Of a DNA stretch of 38,345 nt, positions 8,493-14,900 are shown in pieces (the stretch's first letter is position 1; each line of letters opens with the position of its first letter). The DNA comes from Fibrobacter sp. Lineage in GTDB: Bacteria; Fibrobacterota; Fibrobacteria; Fibrobacterales; Fibrobacteraceae. The notes beneath the pieces are model-generated. The model made no database searches. It was not told the DNA's origin and saw only the letters and a list, made by a program, of their open reading frames with translations. A program made the position numbers and the translations under genes. The stretch is taken from contig JAGCPF010000010.1 in NCBI GenBank assembly GCA_017642335.1, positions 1 through 38,345 of the forward strand. The letters run 5' to 3'.

Positions 8493-9260
8493 ATGATGTC
8501 CTCTCTCGTCTTTATCATGGCATTCCTCGTGACTGCGTCTTTCGCCGGTGAGCCCAACTTGCCTGTGGTCCAAGCGCCTTGGATGAAGGGCGAAAAGCTG
8601 ACTTACGATTTGTGCTGGGGCCCTATTACTGCGGGTTCCGCCTCGCTCGAAGTCAAGCCGGTGAAGGACGGGAAGACGGAGTTCCTTACGTTCGCGACGG
8701 GCAACAAGACCATTAATAAGATTTACCCCGTCAACGACACCATCTACACCCGCGTGCGCAACAAGGGGTTGATGACGGAAGTGTTCCGCAAAAGCTTGCA
8801 CGAGGGGACTTTCCACAATAAGTCCGTTATCCGCTTTGACCGAAAGGGCGAAAAGGCTTGGCTTTCGGACACGGTCTTCCTGGACCCGCCTGAAAAAAGA
8901 AAGGTCAAACGCTCCGCGGATACGTCAGTCGCCATCCAGGGCGTGGAACACAGCATTATTTCCGCTTTCTACTGGGTAAGGACGATGCCGCTGACGGTGG
9001 GGGACACCTCCCGTTTTGCTGCTGTGAGCGGGAAAAAGCGTTATGAACTGAAGGTGCTTGTCCACGGGAAAGAGGAATTGGAAACGGCTATCGGCAAGGT
9101 CAAGACGGTCAAGGTGGAGCCCGTGCTCGACGGCGACGGAATTTTCAACTCCAAGGGCCGGATTTTCATCTGGTTGACGGACGATGACAAGCGTATTCCC
9201 GTGCTGATGCAGTGCGAAATAGCTCTTGGAAGCATCAAGGCCAAATTGGTCTCAAAATAG
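8493..9260 (+). CDS. DUF3108 family exported protein
   Basis: 255 residues with a short Sec-type signal (MMSSLVFIMAFLVTASFA, cleavage near FAG). The mature protein fits DUF3108: GEKLTYDLCWGPITAGSASL at the start and GRIFIWLTDDDKRIPVLM followed by a GSIKAKL strand at the end. The family is periplasmic or outer-membrane-associated with a lipocalin-like beta fold expected; its function is unknown. Two start codons (8493, 8496) are possible and no strong Shine-Dalgarno is seen. The gene stands alone between purE and a beta-barrel gene. Confidence 0.8.
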   Translation: MMSSLVFIMAFLVTASFAGEPNLPVVQAPWMKGEKLTYDLCWGPITAGSASLEVKPVKDGKTEFLTFATGNKTINKIYPVNDTIYTRVRNKGLMTEVFRKSLHEGTFHNKSVIRFDRKGEKAWLSDTVFLDPPEKRKVKRSADTSVAIQGVEHSIISAFYWVRTMPLTVGDTSRFAAVSGKKRYELKVLVHGKEELETAIGKVKTVKVEPVLDGDGIFNSKGRIFIWLTDDDKRIPVLMQCEIALGSIKAKLVSK

Positions 9261-9286
9261 AGCTTACATAAAGCAACTTTTACACG

Positions 9287-9315
9287 TTGATTTGGAAAAA
9301 ATCGGCTATAATAAT
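9287..9315 (+). promoter_or_regulatory. Weak predicted promoter for the beta-barrel gene
   Basis: TTGATT (9287-9292), 17 bp, AATAAT (9310-9315). An overlapping TATAAT (9307-9312) is a better -10 but gives only a 14-bp spacer. The true element cannot be decided from sequence. Confidence 0.35.
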
Positions 9316-9353
9316 TTATATTCCAAAGGTAAAACATTGTTTTGAGGCCTTTA

Positions 9354-10346
9354 ATGTCAAAAAAACTCATTTTGCTCGTATGCTTGTTCGTTTTCGTCGC
9401 TTTTGCTTCTGCTGCCCCTAAAAAAGCTGCTGCAAAGAAGGCAGCCCCTAAAAAGGCTGTCAAGCAGACCGAAAAGGTAGTTGAAGAACCCGCCAAGGAA
9501 GAAAAAGAAGACGATGAATTCATCTCGGCTCCCGAAGGGGCTTCCACGGCCGCCAAGAGTGACGACGACGATGATGATGAAGACGAGGAAGAAGACACAA
9601 GTCAGTTCACCAGCGCCCAGATGGAAGAACGTATATCCCGTCAGAAATTCGAAGAGGAACAGCGCCTTGACGAGTATGCGAACTCGCTGCGCCGCCGTGA
9701 CTGGCTGAAAGATCGCCTTGTCCTCCAGATTGGTATGGGGTCCCGCTATCCGTTCATGGGTGAGACCGGTATGGGCATGGGTTTTGGTATCGGTGCCGAA
9801 TACATCACCCGTTGGCATATCGCTCTGTATGGCTCGATCGGTTATCTCCCGAAGGGCGAGGACAACGACTTCTCGAACATCGATCTTGAAGGTGGTCTCG
9901 GCTATAAGGTCGGTTTGAACTACTACCTTTTCCCGAAGAACCCGCTGCACCTTGGTATTTCGGTTTCTTATGGTACTGTGTATTTCGATCACGACATCCG
10001 CCCGGACAAGAGCAACATGCGTCCTCTTATCACGGTCAACGGTTTCCAGTTCGATGCTCTTATCACTTACTTGACCAACGAATGGTATTATCTCCAGTTC
10101 TCCTTCGGCATGTACTATGCTCCGGTGCTGAAGTCCAAAGGGCTTGATAACCCCAGCTTTGACGTGACTTCCAAGACGGACCAGACTCCCGTATCTATCG
10201 TCGTGAATCCTGATGGTATGAGCAAGACGGGTATCGTGTTCGGTATCTCTATCGGCTTTGCCTTCCCGGAATTCTTCCCGGATGACACGGAAATACGCCG
10301 TCGTGAACGTGAGAAGGAACGTGAAAAGTCTGGTCGCGACGACTAA
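9354..10346 (+). CDS. Predicted outer-membrane beta-barrel protein with charged N-terminal region
   Basis: 330 residues from the ATG at 9354; a TTG at 9342 is in frame but less likely. A signal peptide (MSKKLILLVCLFVFVAFASA) precedes a Lys/Ala-rich stretch, then an acidic run with many consecutive Asp and Glu (about 65-80). From about residue 115 to 310 the sequence alternates hydrophobic and aromatic residues with Gly (VLQIGMGSRYPF, GFGIGAEYI, HIALYGSIGYLP, YLQFSFGMYYAP, GIVFGISIGFAFPEF), as expected for an 8-10-stranded barrel. The C terminus is a charged ERE-rich tail rather than a terminal Phe strand. The Lys and Asp blocks could contact peptidoglycan or bind cations. No named family recognised. 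Confidence 0.7.
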   Translation: MSKKLILLVCLFVFVAFASAAPKKAAAKKAAPKKAVKQTEKVVEEPAKEEKEDDEFISAPEGASTAAKSDDDDDDEDEEEDTSQFTSAQMEERISRQKFEEEQRLDEYANSLRRRDWLKDRLVLQIGMGSRYPFMGETGMGMGFGIGAEYITRWHIALYGSIGYLPKGEDNDFSNIDLEGGLGYKVGLNYYLFPKNPLHLGISVSYGTVYFDHDIRPDKSNMRPLITVNGFQFDALITYLTNEWYYLQFSFGMYYAPVLKSKGLDNPSFDVTSKTDQTPVSIVVNPDGMSKTGIVFGISIGFAFPEFFPDDTEIRRREREKEREKSGRDD

Positions 10347-10370
10347 TCGATTTAAGAATCTCTAAAAAAA

Positions 10371-10396
10371 GCCTGCCACGTATGTGACAGGCTTTT
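10371..10396. terminator. Bidirectional terminator between barrel gene and tRNA-Arg
   Basis: GCCTGCCAC (10371-10379) pairs with GTGACAGGC (10384-10392) with one mismatch, flanked by AAAAAAA on the left and TTTT on the right. It can serve the rightward barrel gene and the leftward tRNA. Confidence 0.75.
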
Positions 10397-10400
10397 CTAA

Positions 10401-10472
10401 TACCCATGTCCGGAATCGAACCGGAATAACCTCCTTCGGAGGGAGGGACACTATCCATTGTGATACACGGGC
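10401..10472 (-). tRNA. tRNA-Arg (anticodon CCG)
   Basis: On the minus strand a full cloverleaf of 72 bases can be drawn: acceptor GCCCGTG/CATGGGT (with G1-U72 and G5-U68 wobbles), D arm with GG in AATGGATA, anticodon stem CCTCC/GGAGG around loop CTCCGAA (anticodon CCG, reading CGG), T arm TCCGG-TTCGATT-CCGGA and discriminator A. CCA is not encoded. It lies downstream of rimO on the same strand and ends before the 10371-10396 terminator. A leader hairpin (GTTCCG/CGGAAC, 10485-10503) sits between rimO and the tRNA. Confidence 0.95.
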
Positions 10473-10537
10473 TCGGCCAATGCAGTTCCGCCTTAGACGG
10501 AACCCATCCGATTTCGGTTTGCGAAATATAGTAAAAA

Positions 10538-11848
10538 TTAAAGGATCTTCACAATCAGCTCGTGCGGCTCTGCGTCTACCACAAGCGCGTCGTAGAATTT
10601 GCCCACGTCAGCGTCGCCTTCCAGCACTTTCACGATGTCATCGTTCTCCATCGAGTTGCCTTCGGTGCGGCCGTAGAAATGGTATTCGCTTTCCTCGGCG
10701 ACCTGGTCAATGATGATGCGGACCGTCTTTCCGATCATCGCTTCGGCGCGCTCGGCGTCAAGATTCTCTTGCAGGTCTGTTACGGCGTCGAGCCTTGCAC
10801 GGGCCTCGCTCTCGTCCACGGCGGGGAGGTCCATCTCCATTACGGGAGTGCCTTCCTCGGGGCTGAATACGAATCCGCCCAGGTGGTCGAACTGGATGTC
10901 TTCCAGGAGCTCCATCAGTTCCTCGAAATCTTCGTGCGTCTCGCCGGGGAACCCGACCAGGACGGTTGTACGCAATGTGACTCCCGGGATGCGCTCGCGG
11001 ATCTTGTGCAGGATGTCCACGAGTTCTTTTTTGCGGTAGTTGCGCTTCATGTTCTTGAGCACGTTGTCGCTGGCATGCTGGATTGGCATGTCCACGTACT
11101 TCACGAGGCGCGGCTCGTTTGCCATCAGGTCCAGCAGTTCGTCGTCCACGAACATCGGGTACCAGTAAAGTGTGCGTATCCACGGGATGTTCGTGTTGTC
11201 GAGAATGGCTTTCAAAAGCTGTGCGAGCGTGCCGCCCTTCTTGCCCTTCTCGCGCCCGAAATAGGTCGTGTCCTGCGCAATGAGCGTAATCTCCTGTACA
11301 CCCTGGGCCTCGAGTTCCTTCGCTTCGGCGACGATGTCCTCGATGGAGCGGGAAACCTGCTTGCCGCGGATGAGCGGGATGGCGCAGTAGGCGCAGCACC
11401 GGTTGCAGCCTTCGGCAATCTTCAGGTAGGCGTGGTGCTTGAACCCGCCGAGGTTCATGCGCGGGAGGTTTTCGGCGTCACAGGTTTGCGGTGCGACGAT
11501 GCCCATCTTCTTCAGGAGTTCGCCGGGCTTGTACGTACCCACCCAGTAGTCGACTTCGGGAATTTCCTTCTCGAGATCGTTGCCGTAGCGGCCCGAAAGG
11601 CAGCCCGAGACGATCAGTTTCTGTTTTGCCTTCTTGCCTTTAATCTGCGAAAAGATCGCATTGATGGATTCTTCTTTCGCGGCCTCGATGAACCCGCAGG
11701 TGTTCACCAGGATATAGTCCGCCTTGGCGGCACTGTCGCAGGTCGCAAATCCAGCGTGCAGCATTTCGCCGACGAGGTTTTCCGCGTCGACCTGGTTCTT
11801 GGCGCATCCTAAATGGACTACGAAAACTTTGGGCTTCTTTGTAGGCAT
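10538..11848 (-). CDS. rimO: Ribosomal protein S12 methylthiotransferase
   Basis: 436 residues, the normal RimO size. It adds a methylthio group to an Asp of ribosomal protein uS12 using two iron-sulfur clusters and S-adenosylmethionine. The N-terminal UPF0004 domain has the three cluster Cys (GCAKNQVD C15, NTCGF C51, SGCLSGRYG C83). The radical-SAM triad is in EGCNRCCAYCAIP (C148, C152, C155). A C-terminal TRAM domain covers about 370-436. GCAKNQVDAENLVGEM and CAIPLIRGKQVSRS point to RimO rather than MiaB or MtaB. It is followed on the same strand by tRNA-Arg. A terminator at 11878-11907 insulates it from the upstream lipoprotein gene. Confidence 0.95.
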   Translation of the reverse strand: MPTKKPKVFVVHLGCAKNQVDAENLVGEMLHAGFATCDSAAKADYILVNTCGFIEAAKEESINAIFSQIKGKKAKQKLIVSGCLSGRYGNDLEKEIPEVDYWVGTYKPGELLKKMGIVAPQTCDAENLPRMNLGGFKHHAYLKIAEGCNRCCAYCAIPLIRGKQVSRSIEDIVAEAKELEAQGVQEITLIAQDTTYFGREKGKKGGTLAQLLKAILDNTNIPWIRTLYWYPMFVDDELLDLMANEPRLVKYVDMPIQHASDNVLKNMKRNYRKKELVDILHKIRERIPGVTLRTTVLVGFPGETHEDFEELMELLEDIQFDHLGGFVFSPEEGTPVMEMDLPAVDESEARARLDAVTDLQENLDAERAEAMIGKTVRIIIDQVAEESEYHFYGRTEGNSMENDDIVKVLEGDADVGKFYDALVVDAEPHELIVKIL

Positions 11849-11877
11849 GTTGCCAAATTTAGAAAAACGGGGGCACG

Positions 11878-11907
11878 AAAAAAAGAGCCCTTCGGGGCTC
11901 TTTTTTT
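11878..11907 (-). terminator. Strong Rho-independent terminator after the SPOR lipoprotein
   Basis: A 13-bp perfect stem (AAAAAAAGAGCCC, loop TTCG, GGGCTCTTTTTTT) lies 18 bp past the stop of the leftward SPOR gene and just before rimO. The TTCG tetraloop and T run are textbook features. Confidence 0.9.
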
Positions 11908-11925
11908 ATGCTGGAAAGAATTGTC

Positions 11926-12870
11926 TTATTCCCAGTCGTCGACAACGTCGTTGGCGGGCGCCTGCTTGCTGGGGTCGTATTCTTCCACGACCTCTTCGAC
12001 AACCTCTTCTTCCTCGACCTGGGCCGGAGCGGGTGCCGGTTTTGCAGCGGGTGCAGGTGCCGGAGCCGGTTTGGCGGCAGGAGCAGGTGCTGGGGCGGCC
12101 TGTGCCGGAGCCGGAGCGGGAGCGGCAGCCGGGGCTGGTGCTGGCTGAGCCGGAGCAGGAGCCGGTTGGGCCGGAGCCGGAGCAGGAGCCGCTTCCTTGG
12201 CGGGAGCCGGTGCAGGAGCCGGTTCAGGTTCCGGAGCGGGAGCCGGTTCTTCATAAGATTGAGATTCTTCGTAAGACTGGGAGTCGTAGGACTGCGAACC
12301 GCCGTAGTAGCCACCGGAGGGGTTGCCGACCTGGTCGTTGCTGCGGTTGTCAACCCACCAGTCGAGGTTCAGCGAGGCGATGACTTCCTTGCCGTAGGCC
12401 TGGGCACTGGCGATAGTGCCGAAGTAGCCGACACGGACGCGGTAGTAGGTACCTTCCAGTTCGCCGGGGTTCTCGACTTCTACCAGGTAGGCGGAGATGT
12501 TGTTTTCGGCAAGCTTGTTGGCGATAGCCTGGGCAGCCTTCCTGGTGGGCTTGATGCCGACCTGGATGACGTACTGTCCGTCCTGCTGGGGCTGGTTGCT
12601 GCCGCTAAAAACCGGTGCTGCTTTTGCCGGGGCTGGTGCTTCGGCTTCTGCGGGAGCTTCGGCTGCTTTGTCGCTAGAAAGTGACTTTAGGGGAACAAGT
12701 TCCGGTTCTTCTTCTGCGGGGGCTTCAGCCTTCTTTACGGGCTGGGCGGAAGGAGTGGCCTTGGATTTGTTCATCTGGGGTACAACATCTTGATCGCCCT
12801 GAGAACAAGCGACGAAGAACGCACAGGCGATGGCGCCCATGCTGAGTTTATAAGCCGAAAGAGATTTCAT
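11926..12870 (-). CDS. SPOR-domain lipoprotein with Pro/Ala-rich C-terminal region
   Basis: 314 residues. A lipoprotein signal (MKSLSAYKLSMGAIACAFFVAC) places it at the envelope. The SPOR domain (about 98-175) begins GQYVIQVGIKPTRKAAQAI and ends YYRVRVGYFGTIASAQAYG; SPOR domains bind glycan strands lacking stem peptides and often target proteins to the division septum. After a Gly/Tyr/Ser region comes about 100 residues dominated by Pro-Ala repeats with Glu and Lys (an extended spacer), then an acidic tail ending VVDDWE. Having the SPOR domain before the linker rather than at the C terminus is unusual. The start ATG follows GGAG. A strong promoter (12934-12962), a 5'-leader inverted repeat and a terminator bound it as a single-gene unit. 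Confidence 0.85.
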   Translation of the reverse strand: MKSLSAYKLSMGAIACAFFVACSQGDQDVVPQMNKSKATPSAQPVKKAEAPAEEEPELVPLKSLSSDKAAEAPAEAEAPAPAKAAPVFSGSNQPQQDGQYVIQVGIKPTRKAAQAIANKLAENNISAYLVEVENPGELEGTYYRVRVGYFGTIASAQAYGKEVIASLNLDWWVDNRSNDQVGNPSGGYYGGSQSYDSQSYEESQSYEEPAPAPEPEPAPAPAPAKEAAPAPAPAQPAPAPAQPAPAPAAAPAPAPAQAAPAPAPAAKPAPAPAPAAKPAPAPAQVEEEEVVEEVVEEYDPSKQAPANDVVDDWE

Positions 12871-12895
12871 TCAAAACTCCGGTAATGTTTGTTAG

Positions 12896-12921
12896 GTAAC
12901 TATCAATAAAAAAATAGTTAC
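12896..12921 (-). promoter_or_regulatory. Inverted repeat in the SPOR gene leader
   Basis: GTAACTAT (12896-12903) and ATAGTTAC (12914-12921) are perfect inverted copies 10 bp apart, placed just downstream of the predicted start of transcription and about 25 bp before the start codon. It could be an operator or an mRNA hairpin. Confidence 0.5.
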
Positions 12922-12933
12922 ATATCATGCGAT

Positions 12934-12962
12934 AATATACATAAGTCTTTGATTCTACGCAA
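12934..12962 (-). promoter_or_regulatory. Predicted promoter of the SPOR lipoprotein gene
   Basis: On the minus strand: TTGCGT (12957-12962), 17 bp, TATATT (12934-12939). Same spacing and -10 as the other predicted promoters in this window. Confidence 0.6.
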
Positions 12963-13067
12963 GTTATATGGTCGAAAAAATGCATTTTTCTGGTCTTTTT
13001 TGTGTTTTTGGGGCGAAAAAGGGGGCTTTTGTTCGAAAAGGACCTGCAAAACGCCCCTTTCTCTCCC

Positions 13068-13096
13068 TTGACGAAGTTGTCATTTATAAATATATT
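13068..13096 (+). promoter_or_regulatory. Predicted rpsU promoter
   Basis: TTGACG (13068-13073), 17-bp spacer, TATATT (13091-13096), 38 bp before the rpsU start codon. It is one of the best matches in the window. Confidence 0.7.
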
Positions 13097-13134
13097 TGGG
13101 CTCTCAAACTGAAATTTTTAACCAAAGGATAATC

Positions 13135-13344
13135 GTGATCGGCGTTATTGTTAAGTCCAACGAACCTTTCGAACGCGCTCTTAAGCGTTTCACCAAGTCT
13201 TGCGAAAAGAACGGCATCATTTCCGATGTCAAGAAGCGTCAGCGCTTCGAAAAGCCCTCCGAAGAAAAGAAGCGCATTGAAACGGCTGCTCGCCGCAAGC
13301 GCCTCAAAGAGATTGCTGACCAGAACCGCAAGCGTCTCTACTAA
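13135..13344 (+). CDS. rpsU: 30S ribosomal protein S21 (bS21)
   Basis: 69 residues from the GTG at 13135; AAAGGAT sits just upstream and the protein then begins MIGVIVKSNEPFERALKRF, the normal S21 N terminus. The longer open frame to 13096 would start inside the promoter. S21 is a small basic 30S subunit protein involved in mRNA selection near the anti-Shine-Dalgarno. Basic helices (KKRQRFEKPSEEKKR, AARRKRLKEI) match the family. It is followed by a hairpin and then yqeY, a linkage seen in many bacteria. Confidence 0.95.
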   Translation: MIGVIVKSNEPFERALKRFTKSCEKNGIISDVKKRQRFEKPSEEKKRIETAARRKRLKEIADQNRKRLY

Positions 13345-13374
13345 TCGCGGAAAGGCATCGTTTTTTTGTGTAAT

Positions 13375-13414
13375 GAGTCGTCGGTCCAGGACCGATGGCT
13401 CGTTGCGTGTTTTT
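13375..13414 (+). terminator. Long hairpin between rpsU and yqeY (attenuating terminator?)
   Basis: GAGTCGTCGGTCC (13375-13387) can pair over 13 bp (two or three wobbles) with GGACCGATGGCTC (13389-13401); a T run follows at 13410-13414. The 8-base gap between stem and T run makes it a weak terminator or a processing stem, which could lower yqeY expression relative to rpsU. Confidence 0.5.
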
Positions 13415-13465
13415 AGAGGTCAAACCTAGACGCTAGGACGGGGCGTAAACCGTCCGGGGTAAAAC

Positions 13466-13936
13466 ATGAGCAGTGCATTGCTGACAAGAATTCTCGACGA
13501 TATCAAGGCCGCCATGAAGGCGCACGATTCCGAAACGCTCGGAACACTCCGCACCCTCCATTCCGACATCAAGAACGAAGCCATGAAGTCCGGCGCCACT
13601 CCGGCCCAGATTACCGACAGCATCACCGACGAGATGTGTGTCGACGTGCTTGCCCGCAGCGTGAAGCAGAAGCAGGAAGCCATCGAAATCCTCAAGAAGG
13701 GCGGCTTCATGGACAAGATTCCTGCCGAAGAAGCTTGCATCGCGCTCTACCGCAAGTACATGCCGGCAGAAATGACCGAAGACGAAGTCAAGGCCCTCAT
13801 TGCCGAAATCAAGGCGGCGACCGGAGCCTCTAGCCCGAAAGACATGGGCAAGATCATGAAGGAACTCTCCCCGAAGGTCAAGGGCCGTTTCGACGCCAAG
13901 CGCGCATCCGCCTTGGTGCAGGAAGCTCTTAAATGA
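13466..13936 (+). CDS. yqeY: GatB/YqeY domain protein
   Basis: 156 residues. YqeY proteins share the helical tail domain of the GatB subunit of tRNA-dependent amidotransferase and are thought to touch tRNA; their cellular role is not settled. The sequence fits throughout: LGTLRTLHSDIKNEAMKSG, a KQKQEAIEILKKGG helix, YRKYMPAEMTEDEVKALI, PKDMGKIMKELSPKVKGR and a closing ASALVQEAL helix. It lies 121 bp after rpsU, the usual neighbour. GC-rich hairpins follow. Confidence 0.92.
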   Translation: MSSALLTRILDDIKAAMKAHDSETLGTLRTLHSDIKNEAMKSGATPAQITDSITDEMCVDVLARSVKQKQEAIEILKKGGFMDKIPAEEACIALYRKYMPAEMTEDEVKALIAEIKAATGASSPKDMGKIMKELSPKVKGRFDAKRASALVQEALK

Positions 13937-13950
13937 CCGCTCGGCTCTAT

Positions 13951-14013
13951 CGTAGGTAAAGAACCTACGCATTCGCCTCGCTCTCGCCACCGCCCCAGCT
14001 AAACGCCTGGGGC
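13951..14013 (+). terminator. Two hairpins downstream of yqeY
   Basis: CGTAGGT/ACCTACG (13951-13969) and GCCCCAG/CTGGGGC (13992-14013). The second is GC-rich and followed by TTTGTGG, so termination is plausible but the T run is short. Confidence 0.45.
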
Positions 14014-14040
14014 TTTGTGGCTCACAGAGTAACACGAAGT

Positions 14041-14107
14041 GTCATCCTGAATGCTTAAGCCCGAAGGATCCAGACCAGTATAGTCATGCCCGGCCCGACC
14101 GGGCATC
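14041..14107. repeat. Composite interspersed repeat (GTCATCCTGA and GTCATGCCCGG types)
   Basis: GTCATCCTGA (14041-14050) with GAAGGATCCAG (14063-14073) is one dispersed-repeat type; GTCATGCCCGG (14083-14093) with CCGGGCATC (14099-14107) is a second, able to form an 8-bp stem followed by TTTT. Such elements are common between genes in many bacteria. The second hairpin may also terminate yqeY transcription. Confidence 0.6.
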
Positions 14108-14139
14108 TTTTGTTTCAAATTTTCTTTATATTTACTCCC

Positions 14140-14661
14140 GTGTCCATATTCACCAAGTACATCCAGAACGAGGGGCATTACTCCGAGGTCATCGCGCGGA
14201 TTGCGAAGGTCCGCAATACATTGTGGATTGGTACTGCCGATATCAAGGATGTCTACGTGAAGCAGGACGGCGAATCGATGCCCTTGCTCGGGCAGTTGGC
14301 CGCTCTCCTGAAGCGCGGCGTGGGCGTGCGGCTCATTCACGCGAAGGAGCCTGGCCCGAATTTCCGCGAGGACTTCGACCGCTTCAAGATTTTGGCGACC
14401 GATCTCGAACGCGTTATGTGCCCGCGGGTGCATTTCAAGATGATGATTTTTGATTTGGAAACCGCCTACATCGGCTCCGCGAACTTGACGGGTGCGGGCA
14501 TCGGCATGAAGAGTAGCCTGCGTCGCAACTTCGAAGCGGGTATCCTCACCAACGACCCCGAACTTGTGCAGCCTGCCATTGAACAGTTCGACACGCTCTG
14601 GATGGGCTCGCACTGCAAAAACTGTGGCCGCCAGGAATTCTGCGGCGACCGGATTAAGTAG
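14140..14661 (+). CDS. Phospholipase D-like (single HKD) protein with Cys tail
   Basis: 173 residues from the GTG at 14140; the longer frame to 14086 would start inside a repeat hairpin, so I reject it. One HKD motif is present: HFKMMIFD followed by YIGSANLTGAGI, the PLD-superfamily active site (His-Lys-Asp plus GSxN). Single-HKD members usually work as dimers; the superfamily includes nucleases and phosphotransferases, so the substrate is not fixed by sequence. The C terminus HCKNCGRQEFCGDRIK has CxxCxxxxxC, possibly a metal site. No Shine-Dalgarno is evident. It is upstream of the RNA-flanked gene on the same strand, 239 bp away, and could belong to the same island. Confidence 0.75.
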   Translation: MSIFTKYIQNEGHYSEVIARIAKVRNTLWIGTADIKDVYVKQDGESMPLLGQLAALLKRGVGVRLIHAKEPGPNFREDFDRFKILATDLERVMCPRVHFKMMIFDLETAYIGSANLTGAGIGMKSSLRRNFEAGILTNDPELVQPAIEQFDTLWMGSHCKNCGRQEFCGDRIK

Positions 14662-14815
14662 AAAAATTTGCAAAATGTCATCTTTTGACATTGAATTGAA
14701 TATATATTTGAAATACGAAAAAAGCTGGAAATCGATTTACTTTTTTAGATAAAAGCGCGATATATAAAGTAGAAGGCTTTTATTTGACAATGTAAACGGA
14801 TCTCAGCGGATTTTA

Positions 14816-14882
14816 GCGAGTCATAGGCTGTTCCTATTTGCGCCCTCGCGGGCACGCCCTAAATTTTTACAGCCCGACTCGC
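14816..14882 (+). ncRNA. Y-RNA-like structured RNA B (upstream copy)
   Basis: Outer helix GCGAGTC/GACTCGC (14816-14822 with 14876-14882), internal loop ATA on the 5' side and C on the 3' side, second helix GGCTGT/ACAGCC (14826-14831 with 14869-14874), then an unpaired TCCTATTTG (14832-14840) opposite a T run. The distal part is a small hairpin GCCC-TCGC-GGGC (14842-14853). The plan and the conserved strand match RNA A at 16825-16941, with base changes that keep pairing. A TTGACA at 14784-14789 could be its -35, but the matching -10 is poor. It ends 18 bp before the start codon at 14901, so it could be a separate RNA or a leader element. Bacterial Y RNAs show a similar protein-binding bulged stem; that identity is inference. 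Confidence 0.7.
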
Positions 14883-14900
14883 AACTTTTGAGGATGCATT

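Noticed and set aside
14086..14139. Upstream ATG start for the PLD-like protein
   Set aside because: It lies in the left arm of a dispersed-repeat hairpin and adds residues with no family match.
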